This document shows positions 17,857 through 24,435 of a stretch of 38,147 bases of DNA, in pieces. Each line of letters begins with the position of its first letter. Position 1 is the stretch's first letter. The notes below the pieces were generated by a model. That model saw only the letters and a program-made list of their open reading frames with translations. It searched no databases and had not been told where the DNA came from. Where the stretch lies: positions 1-38,147 of the forward strand of contig JAFRHG010000016.1 of the NCBI GenBank assembly GCA_017433375.1. The letters run 5' to 3'. The stretch comes from Bacillota bacterium. GTDB lineage: Bacteria; Bacillota; Clostridia; Peptostreptococcales; Anaerovoracaceae. Both the position numbers and the translations under genes were made by a program.

Positions 17857-17896
17857 AGTATGCGGAACCGGCGTCAAACGGCGGTTTTGACATACT
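17857..17896 (+). repeat. 40-nt hairpin element, copy 4
   Basis: Begins AGTATGCGGAA and ends TTTTGACATACT, with inner GTCAAAC/GTTTTGAC. Closest to copy 3. It ends 30 nt from the 3' end of the second PD-(D/E)XK-like gene. Confidence 0.8.
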
Positions 17897-17925
17897 CGGG
17901 TCCGGCGACAGAAATCATCGCGGCA

Positions 17926-18780
17926 TCACATGAACGACATGATCCTTTTGTCGATGATATGATCCAGTATTTTCGGGGATTCCATGTCTTTCTCATAGGT
18001 CAGGATCAAATGGTCGTCATCCAGCATGCCGGACTGACGGTAGGCAGCGATCTTTTCCATGTTGTGCTCCCGATAGCTCTTCAGGTCGACGCGCCCGAGA
18101 TGCTCCCAGACGATGATATCGCCGCTGGCGGTCAGGATGATGAAGTCGGGGAAGTAGACCTTGTCTCCGACCCCGTCCATTCCGGGCACATCTTCCATCC
18201 AGTCCACATTGAGCCTGATCCCCGGCTCGTAGCGGTAGGGAATCCCGCGCCGCTCCATCGAATTGCCGATGGACTGCTCGGACTTGGAGCGTACACGGAT
18301 ACCCGAGTAGGTTTCGTAGACCTTCTTGTGCGGGTCTCGCGGATTCTGATAATAGGTCTTCTTCATCCACATGTACTGTTCCCGGGTGCAGGTGATCCGG
18401 GCGACATCCAGTCCGAGGCGGCCGTAGTAGTCGAGCAGTTTTTCGAGGGGCGAAGCATTGGCGAGGGCTCTCGACCGGGAGCAGCGTTTGCCCGACAGCG
18501 CAATCCGGGCTTCCTCCAGCATCTTTTCCTGTCCGTTGATCAGCAGGTTCAGGTACTTTTTCCGCGCCAGGACATACACCCGGTCCAGATCCCGCGTAAT
18601 CCCTGTTCTCTTGTCACCGACGGCATGGTAGAAGAAAGTGTTTTTCCCCCTGCAAAGGCAACGCAGGCTTCCTTCGGGAAGTCCGTCCAGTTCCTTTTGC
18701 CAGGCGCTCAGTTTTTCTTTCTCCATGGCGACGAGGTGTTCCAGCGTCGCGCTTATTCTATGATTTCCATTATTTTCCAT
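17926..18780 (-). CDS. Orphan PD-(D/E)XK nuclease-like protein, copy 2
   Basis: A 284-residue paralogue of the protein at 12678-13538, similar along its whole length (for example LEKLLDYYGR.GL, KSE.SIGN..E.RGIPYRYE, YYPDF/YFPDF.ILTA.G.IIVWEHLGR.DLK.YREHNMEKIAAYR). The predicted catalytic residues are Glu168, Asp212 and Glu226. The most variable parts are the N-terminus and the linker near 85-108. It stands alone with its own promoter; the -10 ends 6 nt before the ATG. The AGGAG in that gap is too close to the ATG to be a normal ribosome site. A dispersed AAAGGCAA motif lies at 18654, near the motif at 13406 in the paralogue; both encode a C-L-C or C-L-Y segment. Confidence 0.7.
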   Translation of the reverse strand: MENNGNHRISATLEHLVAMEKEKLSAWQKELDGLPEGSLRCLCRGKNTFFYHAVGDKRTGITRDLDRVYVLARKKYLNLLINGQEKMLEEARIALSGKRCSRSRALANASPLEKLLDYYGRLGLDVARITCTREQYMWMKKTYYQNPRDPHKKVYETYSGIRVRSKSEQSIGNSMERRGIPYRYEPGIRLNVDWMEDVPGMDGVGDKVYFPDFIILTASGDIIVWEHLGRVDLKSYREHNMEKIAAYRQSGMLDDDHLILTYEKDMESPKILDHIIDKRIMSFM

Positions 18781-18786
18781 GCTCCT

Positions 18787-18815
18787 ATTCTACACGGTCG
18801 GCGGATGATTGTCAA
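18787..18815 (-). promoter_or_regulatory. Strong promoter abutting the start codon of nuclease-like copy 2
   Basis: Minus-strand TTGACA (18810-18815), 17-nt spacer, TAGAAT (18787-18792), then 6 nt, then ATG at 18780. The expected transcription start coincides with the start codon. Confidence 0.7.
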
Positions 18816-18830
18816 TATTTTCCAGCAATC

Positions 18831-18859
18831 TTTACGACAAAGGCAATCCATGCTATATT
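18831..18859 (+). promoter_or_regulatory. Promoter for the 2-hydroxyacid dehydrogenase gene
   Basis: TTTACG (18831-18836), 17-nt spacer, TATATT (18854-18859). The spacer contains a dispersed AAAGGCAA motif (18839-18846). A GC-rich leader of about 120 nt follows before the start codon. The promoter is back to back with that of the nuclease-like gene. Confidence 0.5.
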
Positions 18860-18984
18860 GAACGTACCCGCGACGGGACGCACGCAGTACACGGGCTGTC
18901 GGATGCGGCAGGCCGAACGGCGGCGTAAACCGGCGGAAGCAACGGCCCGGCGGGGCGGGATCGGGAACACAAAGGAGAAACTGC

Positions 18985-19914
18985 ATGAACATCGTATTGC
19001 TGGACGGACATACCATTAACCCGGGGGATCTGAGCTGGAGGCCGCTGGAGGATCTCTGCGGCCGGCTCACGGTTTATGAGCGGACGGCGCCGGAGGAGAT
19101 CGCCGGACGGATCGCGGACTGCGAGATCCTCATGACCAGCAAGTGCCACATCACGAGAGAACTGATGGCCGGGGCGCCGAAGCTGAAGTACATCGGCTCC
19201 ACGGCGACCGGGTACAATAATATTGACGTCGAGGCGGCCCGGGATCTGGGCATCGCCGTGACCAACATACCGGCCTACTCCACCGAGTCGGTGGCGCAGC
19301 ACGCCATCGCCCTGATGCTGGAGCTGACCAACCACGTGGGCCTGCACAGCGATAGCGTGCACAGCGGCGACTGGACGAACTGCGAGTACTTCTGCTACTG
19401 GAAGCAGCCGGTGACTCTGCTGGCGGGACGGTCCCTGGGCATCATCGGTTACGGCGCCATCGGACGGAAGGTGGGCGAGATCGCCTCGGCCCTAGGCATG
19501 GAGATCAACATCTACAGCCGGGACCGGCAGGCGGCCATGGCATCGGACTTTGTCACCCTGCACTGCCCCCTGACCGCGGACAACGCGGGCATGATCAACA
19601 AGGAATTCATCTCCGCCATGAAGCCGGGAGCCTACCTGATCAATACGGCCCGGGGCGGCCTGGTCAATGAGAAGGATCTGGCCCAGGCCCTGAACGAAGG
19701 CATCCTAGCCGGCGCCGCGGTGGATGTGCTGTCCACCGAACCGCCGGCGGCGGACAATCCGCTGCTGCGCGCGAAGAACTGCATCATCACGCCTCACATC
19801 GCCTGGGTTCCCCAGGAAATGCGGCAGCGGGTCATCGATGTGCTGGCGGAGAATCTGCGGGACTGGCAGGCCGGCGGCACCCAGAACCGGGTAGAGTCGA
19901 AGCCGGCGCGCTGA
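18985..19914 (+). CDS. D-2-hydroxyacid dehydrogenase (glycerate dehydrogenase-like)
   Basis: A 309-residue NAD-dependent oxidoreductase of the D-isomer-specific family. The nucleotide-binding motif is LGIIGYGAIGRKVG (GxGxxG 155-160). The catalytic triad is visible: Arg223 in LINTARGGLV, Glu252 in DVLSTEPP and His271 in ITPHIAW. The N-terminal substrate domain has GSTATGYNNIDVEAA. The overall phrasing resembles hydroxypyruvate/glycerate dehydrogenases, but the substrate cannot be fixed from sequence. AAAGGAGAAA precedes the ATG. The last ten codons form part of a 29-bp tandem duplication that carries the stop codon. Confidence 0.88.
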   Translation: MNIVLLDGHTINPGDLSWRPLEDLCGRLTVYERTAPEEIAGRIADCEILMTSKCHITRELMAGAPKLKYIGSTATGYNNIDVEAARDLGIAVTNIPAYSTESVAQHAIALMLELTNHVGLHSDSVHSGDWTNCEYFCYWKQPVTLLAGRSLGIIGYGAIGRKVGEIASALGMEINIYSRDRQAAMASDFVTLHCPLTADNAGMINKEFISAMKPGAYLINTARGGLVNEKDLAQALNEGILAGAAVDVLSTEPPAADNPLLRAKNCIITPHIAWVPQEMRQRVIDVLAENLRDWQAGGTQNRVESKPAR

Positions 19915-19943
19915 ACCGGGTAGAGCTGGAGCCGGCGCGCTGA
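19886..19943 (+). repeat. 29-bp tandem duplication across the stop codon
   Basis: Copy 1 (19886-19914) encodes the last residues plus TGA; copy 2 (19915-19943) follows directly and differs at three positions. Both begin ACCGGGTAGAG and end GCCGGCGCGCTGA. Confidence 0.92.
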
Positions 19944-19967
19944 AATGCGAGGGCGGAACGAAATAGA

Positions 19968-20492
19968 ATGAAAGAACAATCCTATCGGACAATGTCGGAG
20001 GCGGTGGCATCGTCTCCCTTCATGAAATCCTATATCGTCTGGTTCAACCGGATCGTGACCACCGTGATCTACATGGTTTATCCGGCGCTGCTCATTATGC
20101 TTTATCTGCAGCGGGAGACGATTCCTTTCAGCCGGGGACTGATTCCGGCGATCCTGATTCCGGGGATCTCTTTCGTGCTGCTGAGTATATTCCGGCACTT
20201 CGTCAATTCGCCCCGGCCTTACGAGGTCTTCGATCTGACGCCGATCATCGACAAAAAAACGGCCGGGCATTCCTTTCCCAGCCGTCACATCTTTTCGGTG
20301 TTTATTATCGCCACGACATGCTTTTATTATTACCCTCTGGTCGGTGTGCTCATCGGCCTGACCGGCGCCGCGCTGGCCCTGAACCGGGTGCTCGGCGGCG
20401 TCCACTTCATTAAAGACGTTGTCGCCGGCGCACTCATCGGCATAGGCTGCGGCGTCGTCGGGTTCTACATCATCCTGCCGCTGTTCCTCTAG
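19968..20492 (+). CDS. PAP2 family phosphatase
   Basis: A 174-residue membrane protein with about five hydrophobic segments. The three lipid-phosphatase motifs are present: RHFVNSPRP (Arg76 ... Arg83-Pro84, with Arg in place of the usual first Lys), GHSFPSRH (102-107) and NRVLGGVHFIKD (Arg140, His146, Asp150). Such enzymes dephosphorylate undecaprenyl pyrophosphate or phosphatidylglycerol phosphate on the outer face of the membrane; which one applies here is not clear. The ribosome site is weak (GAGGGCGGAACG). It lies 53 nt after the dehydrogenase stop. Confidence 0.85.
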   Translation: MKEQSYRTMSEAVASSPFMKSYIVWFNRIVTTVIYMVYPALLIMLYLQRETIPFSRGLIPAILIPGISFVLLSIFRHFVNSPRPYEVFDLTPIIDKKTAGHSFPSRHIFSVFIIATTCFYYYPLVGVLIGLTGAALALNRVLGGVHFIKDVVAGALIGIGCGVVGFYIILPLFL

Positions 20493-20538
20493 CGCACGCA
20501 ACCGCCACGCTCATGCGCTGCCGGCCCGCGCGCCGCGC

Positions 20539-21327
20539 TCACTCAACCCCGAAGCACTTGCCGCATACTTCCGGCGCGGGGGTGTGCCGGTCGATGGTCT
20601 CGCACCAGGCCTGGCACTTTTCCCGGTCGATGCCTTCCGGGGTAATCGCTTTGCCCGGGCAGGCGGCGATCATCTCTTCGCTGCAGGGCTCCCCGCCCCA
20701 GCCGGCGAACCGGCAGTCTTTCATGACCTGGGTGAAGATCCGCTCCAGTTCTTCCGCGTCCAGTTCCTCCACCTCATCCGCATAGAGAGCCGCCGTGGAG
20801 ATGGACCCTACCCGGCCGCCGCGGCTTCCGTCCACGACGAGGGATCCCGCCGGACCGAACTCGCCCAGGCCGGCCACGTATCCGGCGATCTTGTTGGACC
20901 AGCCGTAGCGATGCTTTTCCTTGTCCCAGTCCACCATGCTGCTGGTGTTGGAATGAATCCGGCCCACCTTGTCCAGGGTATCCCGGATCACCCGGTTGAT
21001 TGCCATGGCCAGCCACAGGGAATCCCGGTCCGCGTCCTTCCACTCCTGGGAGGGGGCGTCCCCGGCGGCGTTGCTTTTGCAGACCTCTTCCGCCCAGGGA
21101 ACGTAGTGGACGACCAGGGTGTTGCCCGGCCGGTAGACGTTCTTGGGGTGATCGTTTTCGCCGCGGGCAAAGAAGGTGTCGAAGAGGGGGTGGGTAGTGC
21201 TCAGAAAGGCAACCACCGGCTCGCCGAACTTCGTCTGGCAGCTGTCCTGCCGCTGGAATTCCTCCACCGTCCGGCGGACGTTCTCCACGATCTGGGCCTT
21301 GTTTCTCTTACCGATATCAACTTCCAT
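20539..21327 (-). CDS. QueG-like Fe-S protein (epoxyqueuosine reductase-related)
   Basis: A 262-residue protein. AGYVAGLGEFGPAGSLVVDGSRGGRVGSI is the region shared with the QueG/reductive-dehalogenase cofactor-binding domain. The C-terminus has seven cysteines (Cys205, 215, 223, 238, 242, 255, 258; ACPGKAI, CQAWC, CGKC), but not in two regular CxxCxxCxxxCP clusters, so it probably binds a reduced set of Fe-S clusters. True QueG is longer and has two complete 4Fe-4S motifs, so this is more likely a related oxidoreductase of unknown substrate. AGGAGGC precedes the start. It is convergent with the PAP2 gene, with only 46 nt between. Confidence 0.7.
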   Translation of the reverse strand: MEVDIGKRNKAQIVENVRRTVEEFQRQDSCQTKFGEPVVAFLSTTHPLFDTFFARGENDHPKNVYRPGNTLVVHYVPWAEEVCKSNAAGDAPSQEWKDADRDSLWLAMAINRVIRDTLDKVGRIHSNTSSMVDWDKEKHRYGWSNKIAGYVAGLGEFGPAGSLVVDGSRGGRVGSISTAALYADEVEELDAEELERIFTQVMKDCRFAGWGGEPCSEEMIAACPGKAITPEGIDREKCQAWCETIDRHTPAPEVCGKCFGVE

Positions 21328-21468
21328 AATGAGCCTCCTGAATTCATTCTGCTATCACTTTACATGATTTATGCGGAAGGCGCAATATCTAATCCGAATT
21401 CGGAGCATCGGCACATCCGCACGCCGAAACCGAAGGGAGCGAAAACAGAATAAAAACAATTTTGGGGG

Positions 21469-21502
21469 TTGCATAATATTCATTTTCGTGTATAATCATT
21501 CG
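21469..21502 (+). promoter_or_regulatory. argGH promoter overlapped by ArgR-like boxes
   Basis: TTGCAT (21469-21474), 16-nt spacer, TATAAT (21491-21496). TGCATAATATTCAT (21470-21483) and TGTATAATCATTCG (21489-21502) resemble ARG boxes, are 19 nt apart and cover both promoter elements. The placement suggests arginine-dependent repression by an ArgR/AhrC-type protein; this is inferred. Confidence 0.55.
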
Positions 21503-21550
21503 CGTAGACACATGGTGCTTCTTTTTTATGCAACTGAGGAGGAAATAACA

Positions 21551-22825
21551 ATGGAAAAAGAAAAAGTCGTACTCGCATACTCCGGCGGACTGGACACATC
21601 GGTCATCATGAAGTGGCTGAAGGAGAATTACAACTATGATGTGATCGCCGTCTGCTGCAACGCGGGCCAGAAGGAGGACTTCGACGCCATCGAGCAGAAG
21701 GCCCTGGCCACCGGAGCCATCAAGGCCCTGACCATCGACCTGCGGGAAGAGTTCATCACCGATTATATCTGGCCGACCCTGAAGGCGGACGCCATTTACG
21801 AGGGCCAGTACATGCTGGGCACCTCCATGGCCAGACCGCTCATGGCGAAGAAACTGGTGGAAGTCTGCGAGAAGGAGCAGGCCTTCATCATCGCCCACGG
21901 GTGCACGGGCAAAGGCAACGACCAGGTCCGGTTCGAAGCATCCATCAACGCGCTGAACCCGGCCATCAAGGTCATGGCCCCCTGGCGGTCCCCCGAGTGG
22001 CCTTTTGAATCCAGGGAGGACATGATCGAATACGCCCACAAGCATGACATCCCCATCAGCCAGTCCAACGCGAAGATCTACAGCCGGGACGAGAACGTCT
22101 GGCACATCAGCCACGAGGGCGGCGAGCTGGAGAATCCGTGGAACGAGCACTACTCGTCCATCCACGTGCTGAGCGTCCCGCCGGAAGAGGCGCCGGACGA
22201 GCCCACCTACGTGGACATTGATTTTGAAGAAGGCATCCCCGTGGCCGTCGACGGCGAGAAACTGGGGCCCATCGAGCTGCTGTCCAAGCTCAACGATCTG
22301 GGCAGCGCCAACGGCATCGGCACCGTGGACATCATCGAGAACCGTCTGGTCGGCATGAAGAGCCGGGGCGTCTATGAGACGCCGGGAGGCACGATCCTGT
22401 TCGCCGCCCACGCCGGGCTGGAGCAGCTGATCCTCGACCGGGATACGACCCAGTACAAGATGATCGTCGCCCAGAAGTTCGCCCAGCTGGTCTATGACGG
22501 CCTGTGGTTCACCCCTCTGCGGGAGGCCATCAGCGCCTTCGTGGACAAGACCCAGGAGAAGGTCACCGGCACGGTCAAGATGAAGCTGTACAAAGGCCAG
22601 GCCTACGTGGCCGCGCGGAAGGCTCCCTACTCCCTGTACAACGAAGAGTTCGCCACCTTCAGCAAGGACGACGTCTACAACCAGCATGACGCCGAAGGGT
22701 TCATCAACCTGTTCTCACTGCCGCTGAAGATCCGGGCGATCCAGAAGCTGACCGTCGAAGGCGGCGCTCCTGTGCACGAGTCTCTGGAGATGAAGGTCCT
22801 GAAGGGCAGCGACTTCATCGAGTAA
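21551..22825 (+). CDS. argG: Argininosuccinate synthase
   Basis: A 424-residue enzyme that joins citrulline and aspartate using ATP, the penultimate step of arginine synthesis. The ATP-pyrophosphatase loop AYSGGLDTS is at residues 9-17; [14 protein letters not shown] and the aspartate/citrulline-binding region follow in the expected order, and the length fits the family (about 400-445). ATG 21551 is preceded by GAGGAGG. A longer in-frame extension to 21371 is rejected because it runs through the promoter. It is in an operon with argH, 11 nt downstream. A dispersed motif lies in G-K-G-N (21911). Confidence 0.96.
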   Translation: MEKEKVVLAYSGGLDTSVIMKWLKENYNYDVIAVCCNAGQKEDFDAIEQKALATGAIKALTIDLREEFITDYIWPTLKADAIYEGQYMLGTSMARPLMAKKLVEVCEKEQAFIIAHGCTGKGNDQVRFEASINALNPAIKVMAPWRSPEWPFESREDMIEYAHKHDIPISQSNAKIYSRDENVWHISHEGGELENPWNEHYSSIHVLSVPPEEAPDEPTYVDIDFEEGIPVAVDGEKLGPIELLSKLNDLGSANGIGTVDIIENRLVGMKSRGVYETPGGTILFAAHAGLEQLILDRDTTQYKMIVAQKFAQLVYDGLWFTPLREAISAFVDKTQEKVTGTVKMKLYKGQAYVAARKAPYSLYNEEFATFSKDDVYNQHDAEGFINLFSLPLKIRAIQKLTVEGGAPVHESLEMKVLKGSDFIE

Positions 22826-22836
22826 GGAGGACGGCC

Positions 22837-24204
22837 ATGAAAATGTGGAAGGGCAGGTTCGCCAAGGCATCCACCGCGTCTGCCGATGAGTTTAACGCGT
22901 CCATCGGCTTTGACCAGCGGCTGTACCGGGAGGACATCACCGGCAGCATCGCCCACGCGAAGATGCTCGGCAAACAGGGAATTCTGACCGGGGAAGAATC
23001 TGCGCTCATCGTGAAAACACTGGAGGAGATCCTCGCCGACATCGAAGCCGGGAAGGTGGAGTTCACCATCGAAAACGAGGATATCCATATGAATATCGAG
23101 TCTGTCCTGACCCAGCGGATCGGACAGACGGGCAAAAAACTCCATACGGCGAGAAGCCGAAACGACCAGGTCGCCCTGGACTTCCGGCTCTATCTGAAAA
23201 AGGAAACCGACGCCATCGACGGCAAGCTGGCGGATCTGCTGGAGGCTCTGGTCACCCTGGCCGAAAAGCACCAGGACACGGTCATACCGGGCTACACCCA
23301 TCTGCAGCGGGCACAGCCCGTGACCCTTGCCTACCATCTGCTGGCCTACTACCAGATGTTCGCCCGGGACCGGGAACGGTTCGCCGATTGCCTTTGCCGG
23401 ATCGACCGGCTGCCCCTGGGCAGCGGCGCTCTGGCCGGCACCACCTACAACACGGACCGGGAATATCTGGCGGAGGAACTGGGTTTTGCCGCCGTCCTGC
23501 CCAACGGCATGGACGCGGTGGCTGACCGGGATTTCGCCCTGGAGTTCCTGAGCTGCTGCTCCATCACCATGATGCATCTGTCCCGCTTCTGCGAGGAACT
23601 GATCCTCTGGAGCTCCGTGGAATTCGGATTCATCGAGATCGACGACTCCTTCTCCACCGGCAGCAGCATCATGCCCCAGAAAAAGAATCCGGACATGGCG
23701 GAGCTGATCCGCGGCAAGTCCGGCCGGGTCTACGGTGATCTCATGAGTCTGTTGACCATATGCAAAGGATTGCCTTTGGCCTACAACAAAGACCTTCAGG
23801 AGGACAAGGAGCCGGTCTTCGACGCGGCGGACACCCTGAACGCCTCCCTGGGGATCTTCACCGAGATGATCCAGACCATGAAGGTGAACGACGGACAGAT
23901 GGCGATGGCAGCCAAGTACGGCTACATGAACGCCACCGACGCCGCCGACTACCTGGTCGCCAGGGGCATCCCCTTCCGGGACTGCCACGAGATCATCGGC
24001 AAGATGGTTCTCTACGCCATCCAGAACGGCAAGGCGCTGGACGAGCTGACCATGGAGGAATTCCATTCCTTCTCCCCGGCTTTCGATGAGGATATCTACG
24101 ACAAGATCGCTATCCGAAGCTGCATCGAGGCCAAGAAGTCAGCGGGTTCCACCTCCTTCGACAGCGTGGCGAAACAGATCGCCGACATCCGCGCCGGGAA
24201 ATAG
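22837..24204 (+). CDS. argH: Argininosuccinate lyase
   Basis: A 455-residue enzyme that splits argininosuccinate into arginine and fumarate. The fumarase/lyase signature GSSIMPQKKNPD is present near residue 285, with HTARSRNDQV and GYTHLQRAQP upstream, as in the delta-crystallin/ASL family. The length equals that of typical bacterial ArgH. Its ribosome site AAGGAGG overlaps the argG stop codon. Two dispersed AAAGGCAA motifs lie inside, in different reading frames (23388 as D-C-L-C, 23770 as L-P-L). Confidence 0.96.
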   Translation: MKMWKGRFAKASTASADEFNASIGFDQRLYREDITGSIAHAKMLGKQGILTGEESALIVKTLEEILADIEAGKVEFTIENEDIHMNIESVLTQRIGQTGKKLHTARSRNDQVALDFRLYLKKETDAIDGKLADLLEALVTLAEKHQDTVIPGYTHLQRAQPVTLAYHLLAYYQMFARDRERFADCLCRIDRLPLGSGALAGTTYNTDREYLAEELGFAAVLPNGMDAVADRDFALEFLSCCSITMMHLSRFCEELILWSSVEFGFIEIDDSFSTGSSIMPQKKNPDMAELIRGKSGRVYGDLMSLLTICKGLPLAYNKDLQEDKEPVFDAADTLNASLGIFTEMIQTMKVNDGQMAMAAKYGYMNATDAADYLVARGIPFRDCHEIIGKMVLYAIQNGKALDELTMEEFHSFSPAFDEDIYDKIAIRSCIEAKKSAGSTSFDSVAKQIADIRAGK

Positions 24205-24340
24205 GCCGGCCCGCGGGCACGCGCAGGTCCTCAAGCCTCCGCGGCTTGGTGATCATCCGGAAACCATCGGACACTTCGGCACGCCGGCCCGCTCAACATC
24301 CGCTCCTCACTGCGGTTATCCGCAGATGAAGCACCATAGT

Positions 24341-24375
24341 GAAACTCCCCGCGTCTTTCCGGCGCGGGGAGTTTC
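24341..24375. terminator. Hairpin terminator between argH and the secreted-protein array
   Basis: A perfect 13-bp stem GAAACTCCCCGCG/CGCGGGGAGTTTC with a 9-nt loop. It is placed between the convergent argH and secreted protein genes. T runs are short on both sides. Confidence 0.6.
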
Positions 24376-24435
24376 TCGTGGGTATATCATTACTCGAGAG
24401 AGCGGTGTCTCGGCTTCCGCGCCCATTCCGGGCGC

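Larger units (their letters stand above)
17557..17925. other. Intergenic region filled by 40-nt elements
   Basis: A 369-nt gap with four of the 40-nt elements and one dispersed motif (17750). Spacers between elements are unrelated and of different length (24, 75 and 34 nt). No frame with a ribosome site was found, so the region looks non-coding. Confidence 0.65.

Noticed and set aside
17604-17896. CRISPR-like array of AGTATG...CATACT units
   Set aside because: Repeats are divergent, one is inverted, spacers vary from 24 to 75 nt, and no cas gene is nearby. Better described as hairpin elements.
21371-21550. 60-residue N-terminal extension of ArgG
   Set aside because: It runs through the promoter and leader; the ATG at 21551 has GAGGAGG and the family N-terminus.
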